Below, piece by piece: positions 34,984 to 46,486 of a stretch of 64,000 nucleotides of DNA (positions are counted from its first letter, which is position 1; each line of letters opens with the position of its first letter). This DNA comes from Thermothelomyces thermophilus ATCC 42464 (taxonomy: Eukaryota > Ascomycota > Sordariomycetes > Sordariales > Chaetomiaceae), in contig NC_016472.1 in the NCBI RefSeq assembly GCF_000226095.1, positions 4,898,001 to 4,962,000 on the forward strand, written 5' to 3'. The notes beneath the pieces are model-generated. The model ran no database searches. It saw nothing but the letters and a program-made list of their open reading frames with translations, and was not told the origin of the DNA. Position numbers and translations under genes: made by a program.

Positions 34984-37900
34984 ATGATGGATCCATACGG
35001 GGACTCGCAGCCCACTCAACGTACGTTTGCGGTGCTACGGCGCGCCATTGGGCGCCCGCCCTGCGACGTCGGCGGCGTCTCGCCCTGTCTCGTCTGGCTC
35101 GGCTAACCCCTGCGCACAGCAACACAAACGGTCGCCGACCCTAAGCGGCTAGGACAACTAACCTCGGGCTTCTCGGATGAAGAAGTATCCGACATAATAT
35201 GCCTCCTCCTCCCCTACTCCGAGGCCGCCCGCCAGGAGGTGAGGAGGATGGCTGCCGAAGCCTCGCAGCACATGGTGGGAAGGGAGGATGTGGACAACTT
35301 GAGGGTGGACTACACGCGCGAGGACGACCTCCGGAGATTCGGCGGCCTACAGTCCGACGTTGGAGAACACCATATCGCCCTGCGCTTTTCGTCGCAGGTC
35401 AAGGACCCCTCGCAAGGTTTCACTTTCGGGAGGCATCCCGGCTGCTGCGACATCTGCCTCCGGAACGATCCGCACCGGCGTCTGAGCAAGATACACTTCC
35501 GCATCTTTTTGAACCAGTGGGGCGTCTTGATGTTGGAGGACATGTCTACGAACGGGACCGTGGTAGACGATGTTCTGCTCAAGAAGAAAGACGGAGTGAG
35601 AACCGAGACGACGAGGACGCTGGAAAGCGGTTCCAAGATCCAGATCCTCATGCACGAACCCGGCCGAGACCTGAGCTTCCTCGTTCGCATCCCCATCCGC
35701 GACGGCGCCTGCGAGGAAGCCTATAAGCGCAATCTGGATGCGTATCTGGCGAAACAGCTCCCGGCGGCTTATGACGCCAACGAAACCATCGTACCCGGGC
35801 CCGGGGGCCATGTAAGTTTTGTTTGACATGCACCCTTCTCCAAGGCTCGAAGGGCAGCCCAGCGCTGACCAAGTTAGGTTGACATTTTCAAGCCGCCTCC
35901 CGCGAAACAGCCAACCGGGAACGGGGCTGTCGTAGCACGCCGTGCCCAGGTCGCCGCAAAGCCTGCGAGCCGCTCCCGTGCGGACGCACTACCAAGGCCG
36001 TGGAACGGCTCAGACAAGTACAAGCGCGTCTGCGAGATTGGCAGGGGCGCATTCGCCACCGTACACAAGGTGACGTTGAGACACAGCGGCCAGCCCTTTG
36101 CGGCCAAGGAGCTCGACAAACGCAAGTTCATGAAGAACGGCGTCCTGGACCAGAAGGTCGAGAACGAGATGAGGATCATGCGAAAGATCAAGCACGTATG
36201 CCAAACCCAACCCCCCTCCCCCCTTCCCTTGCCCCCGCCCTCCTTCCAGGATGACGGTGGTATGTCGAAACCTTTGCTCACGTAACCTGGCAGCCAAACA
36301 TTGTGGAATATATCGAGCACCTCGACTGGGACGATAGGCTTCTCATCATTATCATGGAGTTTGTGGGCGGGGGCGACCTCGGCCGACTGATCGCAGAAAA
36401 TGGCCCCTTGTCGGAAAGCGCCACGAAGACGATGACGAGGCAGCTGCTGGACGCTCTTGGGTACCTGCACGACATGAACATCACCCACCGCGACGTGAAG
36501 CCTGATAATATCCTGGTAGACTCCCTAGATCCCTTCGTCGTGAAGCTCACCGACTTTGGGCTGTCCAAGATGGTTGATAACGAGCAAACTTTCCTCCGGA
36601 CCTTCTGCGGAACGCTCCTCTACTGTGCGCCCGAGGTCTACTCGGAATATGCCGAGTACGACAACCACGGCCGCCGTCATCCGCGCAACCGCCGCCTCCG
36701 TCCGGCCACGGGGCAGAGATACGATCACGCGGTCGATGTCTGGTCGTTGGGGGGCGTCCTCTTCTATGCCTTGACAAAGAGGCCACCCTTCCCGGCCAGG
36801 AACGGGGCCAGCCACTCCGAACTCCTTCACCAGATCATGACCAAGCCGCTGGATATCTCGCCGCTCATCGAGGCGGAGATCTCCGAGGAAGGCATCGACT
36901 TCCTCCGTCGCATGCTTGACCGGAGGCCCGAGACACGAGCTACGGTAAGCGCGCTTCAGGAACATCCGTGGATATCCGGCTCCTTCACGACCGTGGCGCA
37001 ATCGTTCGATGAGGCCGCAGACGAGGAACTACACGTAAACGCCTCTCAGCTGAGCCTCGACGACAACGAGAGGGGTCAGGGCGGGTGCCGAGAACTGCGT
37101 GTTCCTAGCGACGACGAGATATCGGACGACGACGAGGACGTCGACTTCGATGCGGCCCAGCCGGCCGATTACGAATCCGAAAAGGAGAACTACACGTTCG
37201 GTCCAGATAATCGACCGCAGCGACTGTTCGGCGAAGTCGGTCCGTCTGCAGTCAGGAGTACTGGCGCCGTAGCGTCGAATCGTCTCAACTTGCCGATATC
37301 GCCGGCAAGCTTCGGCTCGACTGGCACGACGGAGATTCTCGGCAACGAGACGGAGATCAAGGACAGCTTCGAGTCGGAGGACCAGTCTACCCCTCGGCAG
37401 AAGCCACAAAAGTCACAGACCTCGCCGGGACTTGGACTTGTTCATCAACCCTCGCTGCAGTCTGCAGGCCAGAGCAGGTCCGTCGACGAGCTCAACAACA
37501 TGACGTTCGACGTGGCGTCTCAGAGCCTCGGCGGCGCCGAGTCGATCCTCGAGAACCTCAACATGAAGTCTCGTGCCGGCTCCCTCCTGCGCTCGCATGC
37601 CACTGGCGACTTGAACTCGAGCAAACGGAAGCCCTCGTCCGACAGCGGCGAGGAAGACAACGTCCCCGTTCCAGGAGAACGGCGCGGCCTCAAGAGGCTC
37701 CGCTCCGCAGCTTCGGCCAAACTCTCAGCCAATCACCGGGCCGTTGAGGACGGCGAGTATGAGCTCCTCGCACAGATGCCGTCCATTCTGCGGGCCCAAT
37801 CCGGGCGGCAAATCGACAATCCCGTACATAAGTCTACATATTGGTCAGCGCAGGACAGGAGGACGTGGCACCTCAACTATCCGGAGATGACGCAGCTACA

Positions 37901-39008
37901 GCTCGATGCGTTCAAAACGGCCGCCTCGGCCAGGGAAGAGGAATTCGGCCCGGGCAAGACCCCCCTCTGGGACCTGGCTATGAAGTACTTCCCGCCCACC
38001 AATTGCGAGCGCCGCGGAGCCGCAACCAAAGAGTCGGCGGACCATGCAGAGAACGGTGTGCTCCTCCCCTCCACGGCCGGCGCAGACGCGACCGTTCCTG
38101 CTACCCCCCCGCCCGCGGACGACCCGGGACCGCTGCTCGTCATGCCGATGCAGTCCGATCCGGGGCGGCCGGTCGTCGCGTGCCTGCAGTCGGCGCCAGG
38201 GTCCGCCATCCCCGGCGTTTCCATCATGATTACCGAGTCGATGGTGTCATGGGGTCGGGCCAACGAGAACACGCGCTCTTATCCTCACAAGTACGACCTC
38301 AGGGTGCCCAAGTATGCCTTCAGGATCCTCCTCTGGAAGCAGGACTACGACCCGGCCAAGAACTTCCGGCCGTGGAACCGCGCGCCCGAGGCGGACGAGA
38401 AGTCGTTCCACTTTTACATCTCGACCAAGGCGACCGCCGGTATTCACGTCAACGGCGTCCACCTGCCCTCGGACGACGCCAAGAACCCTGCCAACCCGTC
38501 CACCTACTGGATGGCTCTCTACGACGGCGACCGGGTCTCGGTCTCGCAGACCCCCGACAGGAGCGTCGTCTCGGAGCTCATATTCCGCTGCGGCTGGGGC
38601 GGCAGTGCCAAGTCCCGCGCGAGCCTGGGCCTCCCGCGCAAGCCCGAGCTCGCTCCCGAGGCCGTGGCAAGCAAGCTCGACGAGGTGTGCGTCAAGACGG
38701 AGCGCAAGGTGCGCAGCCTGAGCGAGCACGACCTCAAGATGGAAGAGGCCAACCACGACGTGGAGGAGCGCATGCGTCGCGTCGACCGCGAGCGACAGCG
38801 CTCGCGCGAGTTCGAGGCCCGCCGCCTCGAGGCCTGCCGCGCGCTCGGGATTCGTAGGGTCAGTCCCGCGCCGGGCATCACGCTCGGCGAGGAATCGGCC
38901 ACCCAAACGCCCTGGAGCTCGTACGTGCCCGGCGCCAGGACCGTGCCGACATACCGGCATGCCTCTCCTGCTACGCTAGAGCTGCTGAGGGCCGCGAAGA
39001 GGGGGTAG
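34984..39008 (+). CDS. RAD53/CHK2-type checkpoint kinase with two FHA domains
   Basis: Model: exons 34984-35020, 35120-35811, 35878-36195, 36294-39008; 1253 aa. The order is FHA domain (about 97-185, with GRHPG, SKIH and STNGT), Ser/Thr kinase (about 292-575: glycine loop GRGAFATV 298-305, Lys320, HRDVKPDN 414-421, DFG 436-438), a long acidic/Ser-rich linker, and a C-terminal FHA-like domain (about 985-1090: SWGR, then TAGIHVNG). A charged coiled-coil-like stretch (EERMRRVDRERQRSREFE) follows. This FHA-kinase-FHA layout is that of yeast Rad53, the DNA-damage and replication checkpoint kinase. Neurospora has two relatives, MUS-59 and PRD-4; the double FHA favours the MUS-59 type, not proven here. 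The start is the first of two tandem ATGs. Confidence 0.9.
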
Positions 39009-39958
39009 TGAGAGCTGGCTGGGCTGTTCTTGAGATTATTTTTTTTTCTTGTTTTGTTCCATGTACCGACCGCCACACACCCCCTTCTTTCTCTCCTGGT
39101 TCATGTGTCATTGTTGTAGACACCGACATTGACACTGCACCCTGTTCTTGCCGTCTTATCCGCGGCTCCGATTTCTGCATATCATCCTTGATACCATCTG
39201 TTATCCCCATATCCCTGCTCCATACCACTCCCCCATGCCAATGCGATGCACCAAGGAGGATAGCGGCATGCGTGGGAGAGAATGAATTAACTGGGAGGCA
39301 TAACCACACTACTCAAAAGCAGCACACGGGCCGGGGAAGACAAAAGGCTATGGCGCTGGTGGAGCTCATCATACAATCTGTTGTTGTTTGTGCGTTGGGT
39401 TAGGCTTGTATATGTGTGTGTTGGTTGTATTGTGGACTAGGTCGCGACCCCGGGCGTTGTCATATATATTGAATCATGCGTGCAACATGTATGTACAACT
39501 CGTTCAACTTGAATGCAGGCGAAGAAATATACTGAAAATTCAAGACGTGTATTTTCATTTGTTATACGCTAACGCTAAAATAAACAAGGAACATTTCCAG
39601 CCCCTATAGGCTGAGGGTCGCAGAACAAGCTGTTGCCCAGGGCGGTTCTTTACGCTCGTAATCCCACTTCTCGAATAGACAGATATGAACACTGTTTGTT
39701 GTTTCCGACGCTGTTTCTTCCTTTGCATGCATTTCAAATCGAGACACAGAAATTGACTTGTCCACCACATTGTCTCGGCGGCCCTAAGACGGTGAGAGAC
39801 CGAGAAGCGGAGACGTAAGAGGGGGGAAGGTCCGTCATAGGATCGACAAAACGAACAAACAGATCAGGCCTGGTCCGCAAGGCCATGACACACGAATAGG
39901 TACCATCAGTCCACCACCGTGCGAGCGCTGGACTCTAGTTGCCATAATGCCATGACGG
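39009..39958. other. Convergent spacer after the kinase gene
   Basis: About 0.95 kb between the kinase stop and the poly-A run next to the following minus-strand gene. It should hold two 3' UTRs. I see no gene in it. Confidence 0.4.

Positions 39959-39997
<39 letters not shown>
39959..39997. repeat. 39-nt poly-A run abutting a stop codon
   Basis: Thirty-nine consecutive A on the + strand. On the minus strand this is poly-T beginning at the base after the TAG stop (40000-39998) of the gene to its right. It is not in the sense of a reverse-transcribed poly-A tail for that gene. Confidence 0.92.
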
Positions 39998-39999
<2 letters not shown>

Positions 40000-40626
40000 A
40001 ACAACCCCTTGCCCCGGCCGCTGCCCGCCCCAAGGCAGCGACAAGCCTGGCGTGGGCCCGCTCGATCTCGTCCGCCTCGTCCGAGTCGACTTCCCAGATC
40101 TGCTTCTGGTCGGCGCTGCGGGGAGGAGGAGAAGCCCCGGTCTCCGAGGGAGAGACGGCGGCGGCGGCGGTGGTGGTGGTGGTGGAGATACCGGAGGCTC
40201 TGGCGTCCGAGAAGAGAAAAAACCCACCGCCTGCGCCCGTGGAGGCCCGCTCGGCCTGGCCGTACTCGGAGGCCCAATACAGGTCGGAGACGCCCATAGG
40301 CCGCGGCTGAGAACCCGGCTGCCGTTGCTTTTTCTGTTGTTGTTGTTGTTGTTGCCTCCGAGGAGGCGCCGGCTGAGCCTTGCGCCGGGCTTGCGAGTTG
40401 CGGTCGGTGAGATGCCGGTCCGTGGAGGCGGCCGGCTTGGGCTGGGACCCGTCGCGGCTGTGAAGGTTGAAGTAGAACGGCTCCTGTGGCTGGGACCGAC
40501 TCGATCTGGTGGAGGACGTGGACGTGGACGGGTGCTTCCGATGGCCGTGTCCGTCCGAGTGCCGCTCACCGGCCTCTTCCTGGATCTTGGAATCGGCGGC
40601 TGTACGCCTCCAACGCGTCGCGCAGC

Positions 40627-40661
<35 letters not shown>

Positions 40662-42172
40662 GGGAGCTTGAAGTAATCACGGCCCTCTTGGAGCTCCTGA
40701 TACCCGGCGGGGAACGATGCCACATTGGGCGCCCCATGCCGCTCTTCGGACCTCGACTTGGCCATGGGCTGCCTATGCTTATTGTACCAGTCCTCCAGGT
40801 GCGGAGGTTTAAAGTAGTCGCGAGCTTCTCGTCCCTCCACCTCCTCCTCCGCCTTCTCCTTCTCCTCCTTCTCGCCGGAGCGACTGGTGCCGCCGACGAT
40901 GCTGCTGGCCGCGGGGAGGCGACCCTTCTCGGCGTCCTTCGGTTCCCTTTGTCGAACGCACAATTCGTAAGATTTGGGTGACTGCCAAGAGGGTGACTTC
41001 CCGGCCGTCAAACGAACACCCCGGAGCCGAGGCTGCCCCGTGGATTTCTCACTCGACTCGCGGCACGTGTTCTGTTGCTGGGACCCTTCTCTCCTCGAAC
41101 CTCCCTTACCCCCCTGGCGTGCCGGCGCGCCTTGGTCTTGACCGTGCTTCGAAGCCTCGCTCTTGGATGCGTAGCAACGGATATTGGCCCGTTGGTGCTC
41201 TGAGACCTTGCCGACGTTGACCGGATCGCGACGAGCGTCCGCGCGTGAGGCGGCCTTGATGGCTGATTGCTCGTTGTTACAGGAGGGGCTCACCTTGCTA
41301 TTCTCGGGCCCAGCTCGATTATCCAACGTCGAAGCCGTACCCAAGACGAGCTTCATCTCGTCACGAAAGGAGGTTGGAGTGAATGCGTACGGGCTGCTCC
41401 GGCAGTCCTGGGGGTTGCTGTGGCCAGGGAAACCGTTCTGGTCGTCCTCCTCCTCGCTGCAACCCACCACGCGCTGCCCTTTGTAACACGTGCCGAGTCG
41501 TCCGCGCTTGTCCCTTCTCTCCTTGTTGATTATACACTGGCCGCAGATCTCATCCCAGACGGACAGCTCGCCTGACAACAGCTTGCTATGGTACTTGTTG
41601 GAGCGAAGCGTGCCACAGCCGGCGCACCACTCCCGCTCGTCAATCCTGGCTGTCAACTTGTCAGTCCGGCGGCGGCCCCTGCTACGGCGAGCGCGATCGG
41701 CGACTCGAATCTCGCGATAGTAGCGACATCGGGTGCAGAGGCTGGGCCTCGGTTTCCTGCCTCGCCTCGGGGGAAATTCCTGCTGGTACTGGTCGGATCG
41801 CGGAGCGTTGCAGCCGTAGCAACGATGCCGATAGGAGATGGGATGGTCAATATTCTCGCTGGGCTCGACATCGATACCTTTGCCCTCTTTCCGGTGCTTT
41901 GATGAGCGCCGAGAGAAGTCGAGAACAAGGCGGTATCGCTTCTTAACACCGAGGGTTGGCGTGAAGCCGTCGCTTTCGTCATCGGCTTCCCAATCAACTT
42001 CCTTAGTTCTGAAGAAAACAGTCAGCGAGGAGCAATGTAGCCATGGCGGAACGTCTTGGGAGCCCTCCTGGCCTCCTGGCAGAAAGCTAGCGAACGGAAG
42101 AAACTAGCGACCTGTCTCGAAGGGAAAGGAAACCAGCAAACCCATGAGACTGACTTACACACTGAAATGCAT
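39998..42172 (-). CDS. Unrecognised protein with two C2C2 modules and polyglutamine
   Basis: Model: 42172-42159 and 42008-39998, 674 aa. Exon 1 (14 nt, MHFSV) and the GTAAGT donor, CTGAC branch point and CAG acceptor keep one continuous frame. Two similar cysteine modules are visible: C68-x2-C71-x24-C96-x2-C99, and C133-x2-C136-x23-C160-x2-C163. Each has R-S-(D/N)-x-Y after its first pair, so they look like duplicated zinc-binding units. The rest is hydrophilic and low-complexity: EGR..DYFK(P/L)P occurs twice, (Q)10 is coded by ten CTG triplets on the + strand (40629-40658), and a second Gln run follows. No membrane segment or signal peptide. I do not recognise the family; nucleic-acid or protein binding through zinc modules is a guess. 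Confidence 0.75.
40629..40658. repeat. (CTG)10 microsatellite coding for polyglutamine
   Basis: Ten CTG triplets on the + strand, read as CAG and coding ten Gln on the minus strand. A second tract of TTG triplets at about 40338-40355 codes a further Gln run. Confidence 0.93.
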
Positions 42173-42946
42173 CTTGCGGTCCGGTAGCCAGAGTTCGTTG
42201 ACTACACTATTGTAGGAATCCGTAGGTCCGAACAGAATCGGCAGGTTATGTAGGGAGAGGAGGAAGGAAACGAAGTTGAGCAGCGGGAACAGCTGTGAGA
42301 GGATGGAATGGCTGATAGGTAGGCTATAAGAACAAACGCAACAAGCAGGGAATGTTCCCGTATGGGCAAAGTTGTGCGAACTGGGCTCATCTCAAATGCT
42401 GCACTGAAATTTCGCCCGGGCGCCTAGGCCCACGGGACCTGTTGCATGCTAATGGGATGAAAGAGATCAGTTGAAAGGCTGGTAAAGAACCCGCAGTGGT
42501 GGGAGCTGTCAAAGGGCGAGGAAGACTCATGAGAGAGGCAGAAATCATAGGGCGAGGAAGACTCATGAGAGAGGCAGAAATCATTGAGCGCTTCTTGACA
42601 CTTTAACAGCAACGCCTGCTGTCCCCCCCCCCTTTTTTTTTTTTTCCTTGTTTACTTACCATGGCTGGAAATCGCGCAAATCGCTGCCGCTTCTTCTTCG
42701 ACACTTCGATCTCTGTTCGGGCGCGACGATGAATGCACATTTGGCTGGTTGCTCACAGTTGGAGCCGCCGTTGGACGAGGTCACTTTCAACCATGTGTTC
42801 TGTGGCACCATGTAGCGCAATCAACGTGCTTGTGTTGTACACAATACGACCGACCCGATGCCCTTTTCCCAATCCGCATGTCGCAAAATAAAAGAATCAA
42901 CTCTAACATACTTCTTTGTACACAAATCCACCCGCTGCTGACCTTT
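42173..42946. other. Spacer, C2C2-protein promoter / STT3 3' end
   Basis: About 0.77 kb containing a 36-bp tandem duplication (42514-42585) and a C10/T13 homopolymer junction (42623-42645). I see no gene. Confidence 0.45.
42514..42585. repeat. Tandem duplication, two 36-bp units
   Basis: Units at 42514-42549 and 42550-42585, each beginning GGGCGAGGAAGACTCATGAG, differ only at the last base. Near-identity suggests a recent duplication. Confidence 0.93.
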
Positions 42947-45556
42947 CTAATCTATCCGAAGCTGTCTCGGGCCTTTCTTCTTGGTGATGCCCTTACTCTT
43001 CTTCTTGTGGCCCCGGTCAAATGCGGCCGCTGACATGTGGTCGCGGCCAAGGTTGTCAAGGTCTTTGACCTTGTAGATGCGAATAATCCAGTTTTCGCTC
43101 GTGAAAGCCTCCTCCAAGGTGCTGAGCGTAGGGCCGACCTCGGGAAGACGGGCGCCCCGCATGCGGTCCACCGCCTGTCCAGGAGGGAAGAGGTTGTTGT
43201 AGTTGTAATACGACATCTTGTACCTATTGATGCTGTCAGCGCCACGCGTCGCAAAGTTTTAATTCCCTAATAGTGCTTACATCAGGCTGTTCTTCATGGT
43301 CTCGGTGGCCTCGCCATCGACGCGGTACTCACCGCGAGCAGTGAAGAAGGAACGCTCGTTGACCTCATCGGGCCAGATGCCCTCGGCGATGCGGACCATC
43401 CACAAGAACTTGTTGATATCGTCGCCAGAGTAACCCAGGAGACCGCCGAAGACAACCAGAACATAGTCGACTTCGTGTTGGCGCATGATCGGATAGCTGA
43501 CCTCCTCTCTCGAGCTCATGGCCTTGCCTACAGTCGCAATATGCGTGTTGTTCCACGTGTTGTTGTCGACGAGCGTCGGGCGGTCCGCCATGCCTCCAAT
43601 CTGGTAGCCGTAGTCCCACCAGGACATGATCTTGGCGTCCTCGCGCGTGTTCTGACGCAGCCACTGGTACGCCTCGCGGTAATCGTCAATGATGTGCTGG
43701 CTGCCATCAGGCAACCTGCTGGCCAAGACGACTGAGGGGGACGAATAGGCATTCGATGTCACCCACGTGCAGTGAAGGACGAAGAGCAGGAGGTAGACGG
43801 CAAGGGCGCCGACCATCATGCTCTTTCCCCAAAGAGCGTACACACCCACTACAGGCTTGCTCGTCGACTTGAGGCCGGAGGACTTGGCCGCCTTCTTGCT
43901 CTCAGGGCCCTCTGTCGCCTGGCTCTCTTGGGGTTTGAGCGACTTGGTGCTGAGGTATGTGTCGAGGAGGGTCGAAACCGCGATGGCGGCAGCAACGCAA
44001 ACCACCGGCGTGAGGGTGAGCATCAGGCGAACCATGACGCCGGCGAAGTAGCTCCCAAAGAGCGCATAGACGACAATGAAGACGTGCTCGTCGGCGAGTT
44101 GCTGGAAGCAGAGATAGACACCGACCGGGAAGAGCCAAACGAGCAGGTTGAGGTCGAAGAAGAACGCGGGCCACGCGGTCGGCTGGTGTTCCGAGACCGA
44201 GGCGATGATGGGGATGTGGATCTTAGCGTAGCCGGTATCCCACAGCGAGTAGAAGCGGCCACTCCACGGGGCAATGAAGCCGGCGCTGGTCGCGATGACG
44301 AGGCCCAACAGCCCGAGACCGAAGGTGGCGCCGGCAAAGAGCCATAGGAATGTCTGAAACTGGCGGCTGGGGATGGCGGAGCGAACATAGTCGAGGAAAC
44401 CGAGCAGCTGGAGGAAGCCAAAGATGCCTGGTTCCGTGTTAGGTTAGTAGTAACGAGGTGCAGCTTCCGGGCGCGGCGAACTCACCCAAGGCGGGCATGT
44501 GCTCGCTCGTCTTGACGGGCAAGAAACCAACGAAGGGGATCTGCATGCTGGCCAGTGTTCCCAGGGCATACCAGGTGGTGTACGCAACATACAGCCGGGT
44601 GCTGTAGCGGCCCATGCAGATCAGGACGAACGAGTGCAGGGGAACAAGGCAGGTAATGAAGGCGTAACCTCCCCAGGAGGCAACCATGTAGCCGTAGGAG
44701 AGGGCACAGAGGGCACCCCAGAGCATGGAGCCCTGCTTCAGCGCCTTGATCCAGAGGTAGAAGGTGAAGACGAGCAAAAAGATGGCAATGGCTTCGTTGT
44801 CGTAACTGCCAGCAACCGACCGAGAGATGTAGCCAGGGGCGATGCCCATGAACAGGGCTGCCAGCAGACCAGCCGAGGGCGAGGGGGTCATCTCATTGGT
44901 GAGGAGGTACGCGGCAATCGCGGTAAGGCCGGAGAATCCTGGCGCAAGGAGGACGCAGATATTCCGGATGTCCACGGGGATCGTGAGGGCGCGGAGGGCG
45001 TGGTAGATGACGCCGCTCGTCACCATGAGGCCGGGATAGAGGGTACCTCCGGTAACACGACCCAGGGGGTGCCATGTCCGATCATCGAACCAGTCCCAGA
45101 AGTTGTAGAAGCCGTTCGCAACGAGGTACTTGGTAGCGCGAAAGTTGAACCAAGGGTCGACTGGTCAAGGGTCAGTACGTCAAGTCGAGGCCATGGGCGA
45201 GGGGAGGAGGGAGGCGTGGATACGGACATTCATGGATGATACTTTCGAATCCTATGTAGCAAGTCAAACTGATTAGCACTCAATCCGGTCCGAAGAAGAG
45301 TGATCGTGTGATCGTGTGATCGTGCTAGGCAATTGGAGTGTCTCGAGGTCGCGAACGACGCTCCATGTTGAGGCCCCAAGACCTCAAAGCTCACGGCTGC
45401 GTCACCACCAAAAAAGGGACACGTACGTATCACGGAGAACAGGCGACTGGCAATTGCGGCAGCGGCAATGAGCGCGAGAATGATCACCCGCAGCACACCG
45501 CGAGTGCTCTTTCCCTTGCCCACGCTGGCAAGAACCTGAAGCGGATCGGCCGACAT
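42947..45556 (-). CDS. stt3: Oligosaccharyltransferase catalytic subunit STT3
   Basis: Model (descending): 45556-45427, 45251-45228, 45160-44486, 44427-43281, 43223-42947; 750 aa. STT3 transfers the dolichol-linked oligosaccharide to Asn-X-Ser/Thr sites in the ER lumen and is a multi-pass membrane protein. Seen: the first membrane segment ([20 protein letters not shown]), the acidic motif and its context HEFDPWFNFR (about 50-59), SVSEHQ (353-358), the WWDYG catalytic hallmark (546-550), the DNNTWNNTH segment, and a Lys-rich cytosolic tail ([11 protein letters not shown]). Many hydrophobic stretches lie between. The acidic motif is split: exon 2 is only 24 nt (FESIIHE) and the next exon starts within its Phe codon. 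All introns are GT-AG. Length and motif order match fungal STT3. Confidence 0.96.
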
Positions 45557-46486
45557 GGTGGCCTGCGTTTGCGGGGTGTGGTGCTGCCTCTCGCCCAGTT
45601 GAAGTCGGAGGCTAACACCAAGGACAAGCGCAGACGAGCGAGCTCTGGCCTTTGGAGAGGACAGTTTGGAGCTTCTGCATGCAACTGGAGTGGAATGCTC
45701 CAGGGGTCCGCCTTGGCATGCTTGATTCGCGCCCAAGACCCACTCAGCCTCGTTGCTCAACGCTTCACCGCCCGGCAGAAGTCCGATTAATATGTAGAAA
45801 GTTGGAGGGGCCAAAGAAAGAGCAGAAAACCAAATCCGTACGCAGTACAAAGGGTCCAATACTTCGTATAGGGGTGGCAATGCAGAGGCCGAAAGATACA
45901 GAGGGAGAGATCTGGGATTAAGAAGATCCGCGAGGCGTAACTCCCGGAGAACTGCGAAACAACTCATGTTGATGGATCTATCACCAGGTCCATGACCATA
46001 TATATGTGCATAACCTTGGGAAAACAGAGATCCATTGATCTGATGGGACTCTTGGCGATTGTGTGGGGCACGGATCTATCACATCAGATCGCGGATGGAG
46101 CAAACCTAGAACGCCCTGGCTTTGGGTAACTGTATCATATCTCAGGCGGGGTATAAGGTGAACTACGAACCCGCTCGCGACTGGGTTCACTGATCCATCA
46201 CTGGACGCGGTCGAGGCCCAATTGCCGGCACACAATCCCAGCAATCATCACCGGATGTAGATCACCAACGAGGGCCTGGTCTGAGGCTGGGTGTTCAGCG
46301 CAGCGCTTTCATTCGGCAGTGGTATAGATACCAAGCCGGGACCGAGAAATCATTGACCTCGTATAACACCCCAAACCCTGAAGCAGAATTCCCGGGATGA
46401 TGCAATGTGTTGAGTGCCAAATGTTTTTATAAACCGCGCCAGGAGTGCCCCTAGATACAACCATCCCATTACCCACGAAAACGCCT
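45557..46486. other. Spacer, STT3 promoter / RPL35 3' end
   Basis: About 0.93 kb. A GATC(T/C)ATCAC word occurs three times (45975-45984, 46073-46082, 46192-46201). No supported gene. Confidence 0.45.

Noticed and set aside
37841-38857. 338-codon frame overlapping the 3' part of the kinase gene on the same strand
   Set aside because: It is a shifted frame inside a conserved exon, with low-complexity Arg/Gly/Pro sequence and no family resemblance.
40052-40981. 309-codon plus-strand frame opposite the polyglutamine gene
   Set aside because: Leucine/glycine-rich sequence arises from the complement of CAG/CTG repeats and Ser/Arg codons. The minus-strand frame has cysteine modules and a good splice model.
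45300-45326. GTGATCGT repeated three times in STT3 intron 1
   Set aside because: A short microsatellite-like run with no sign of function.
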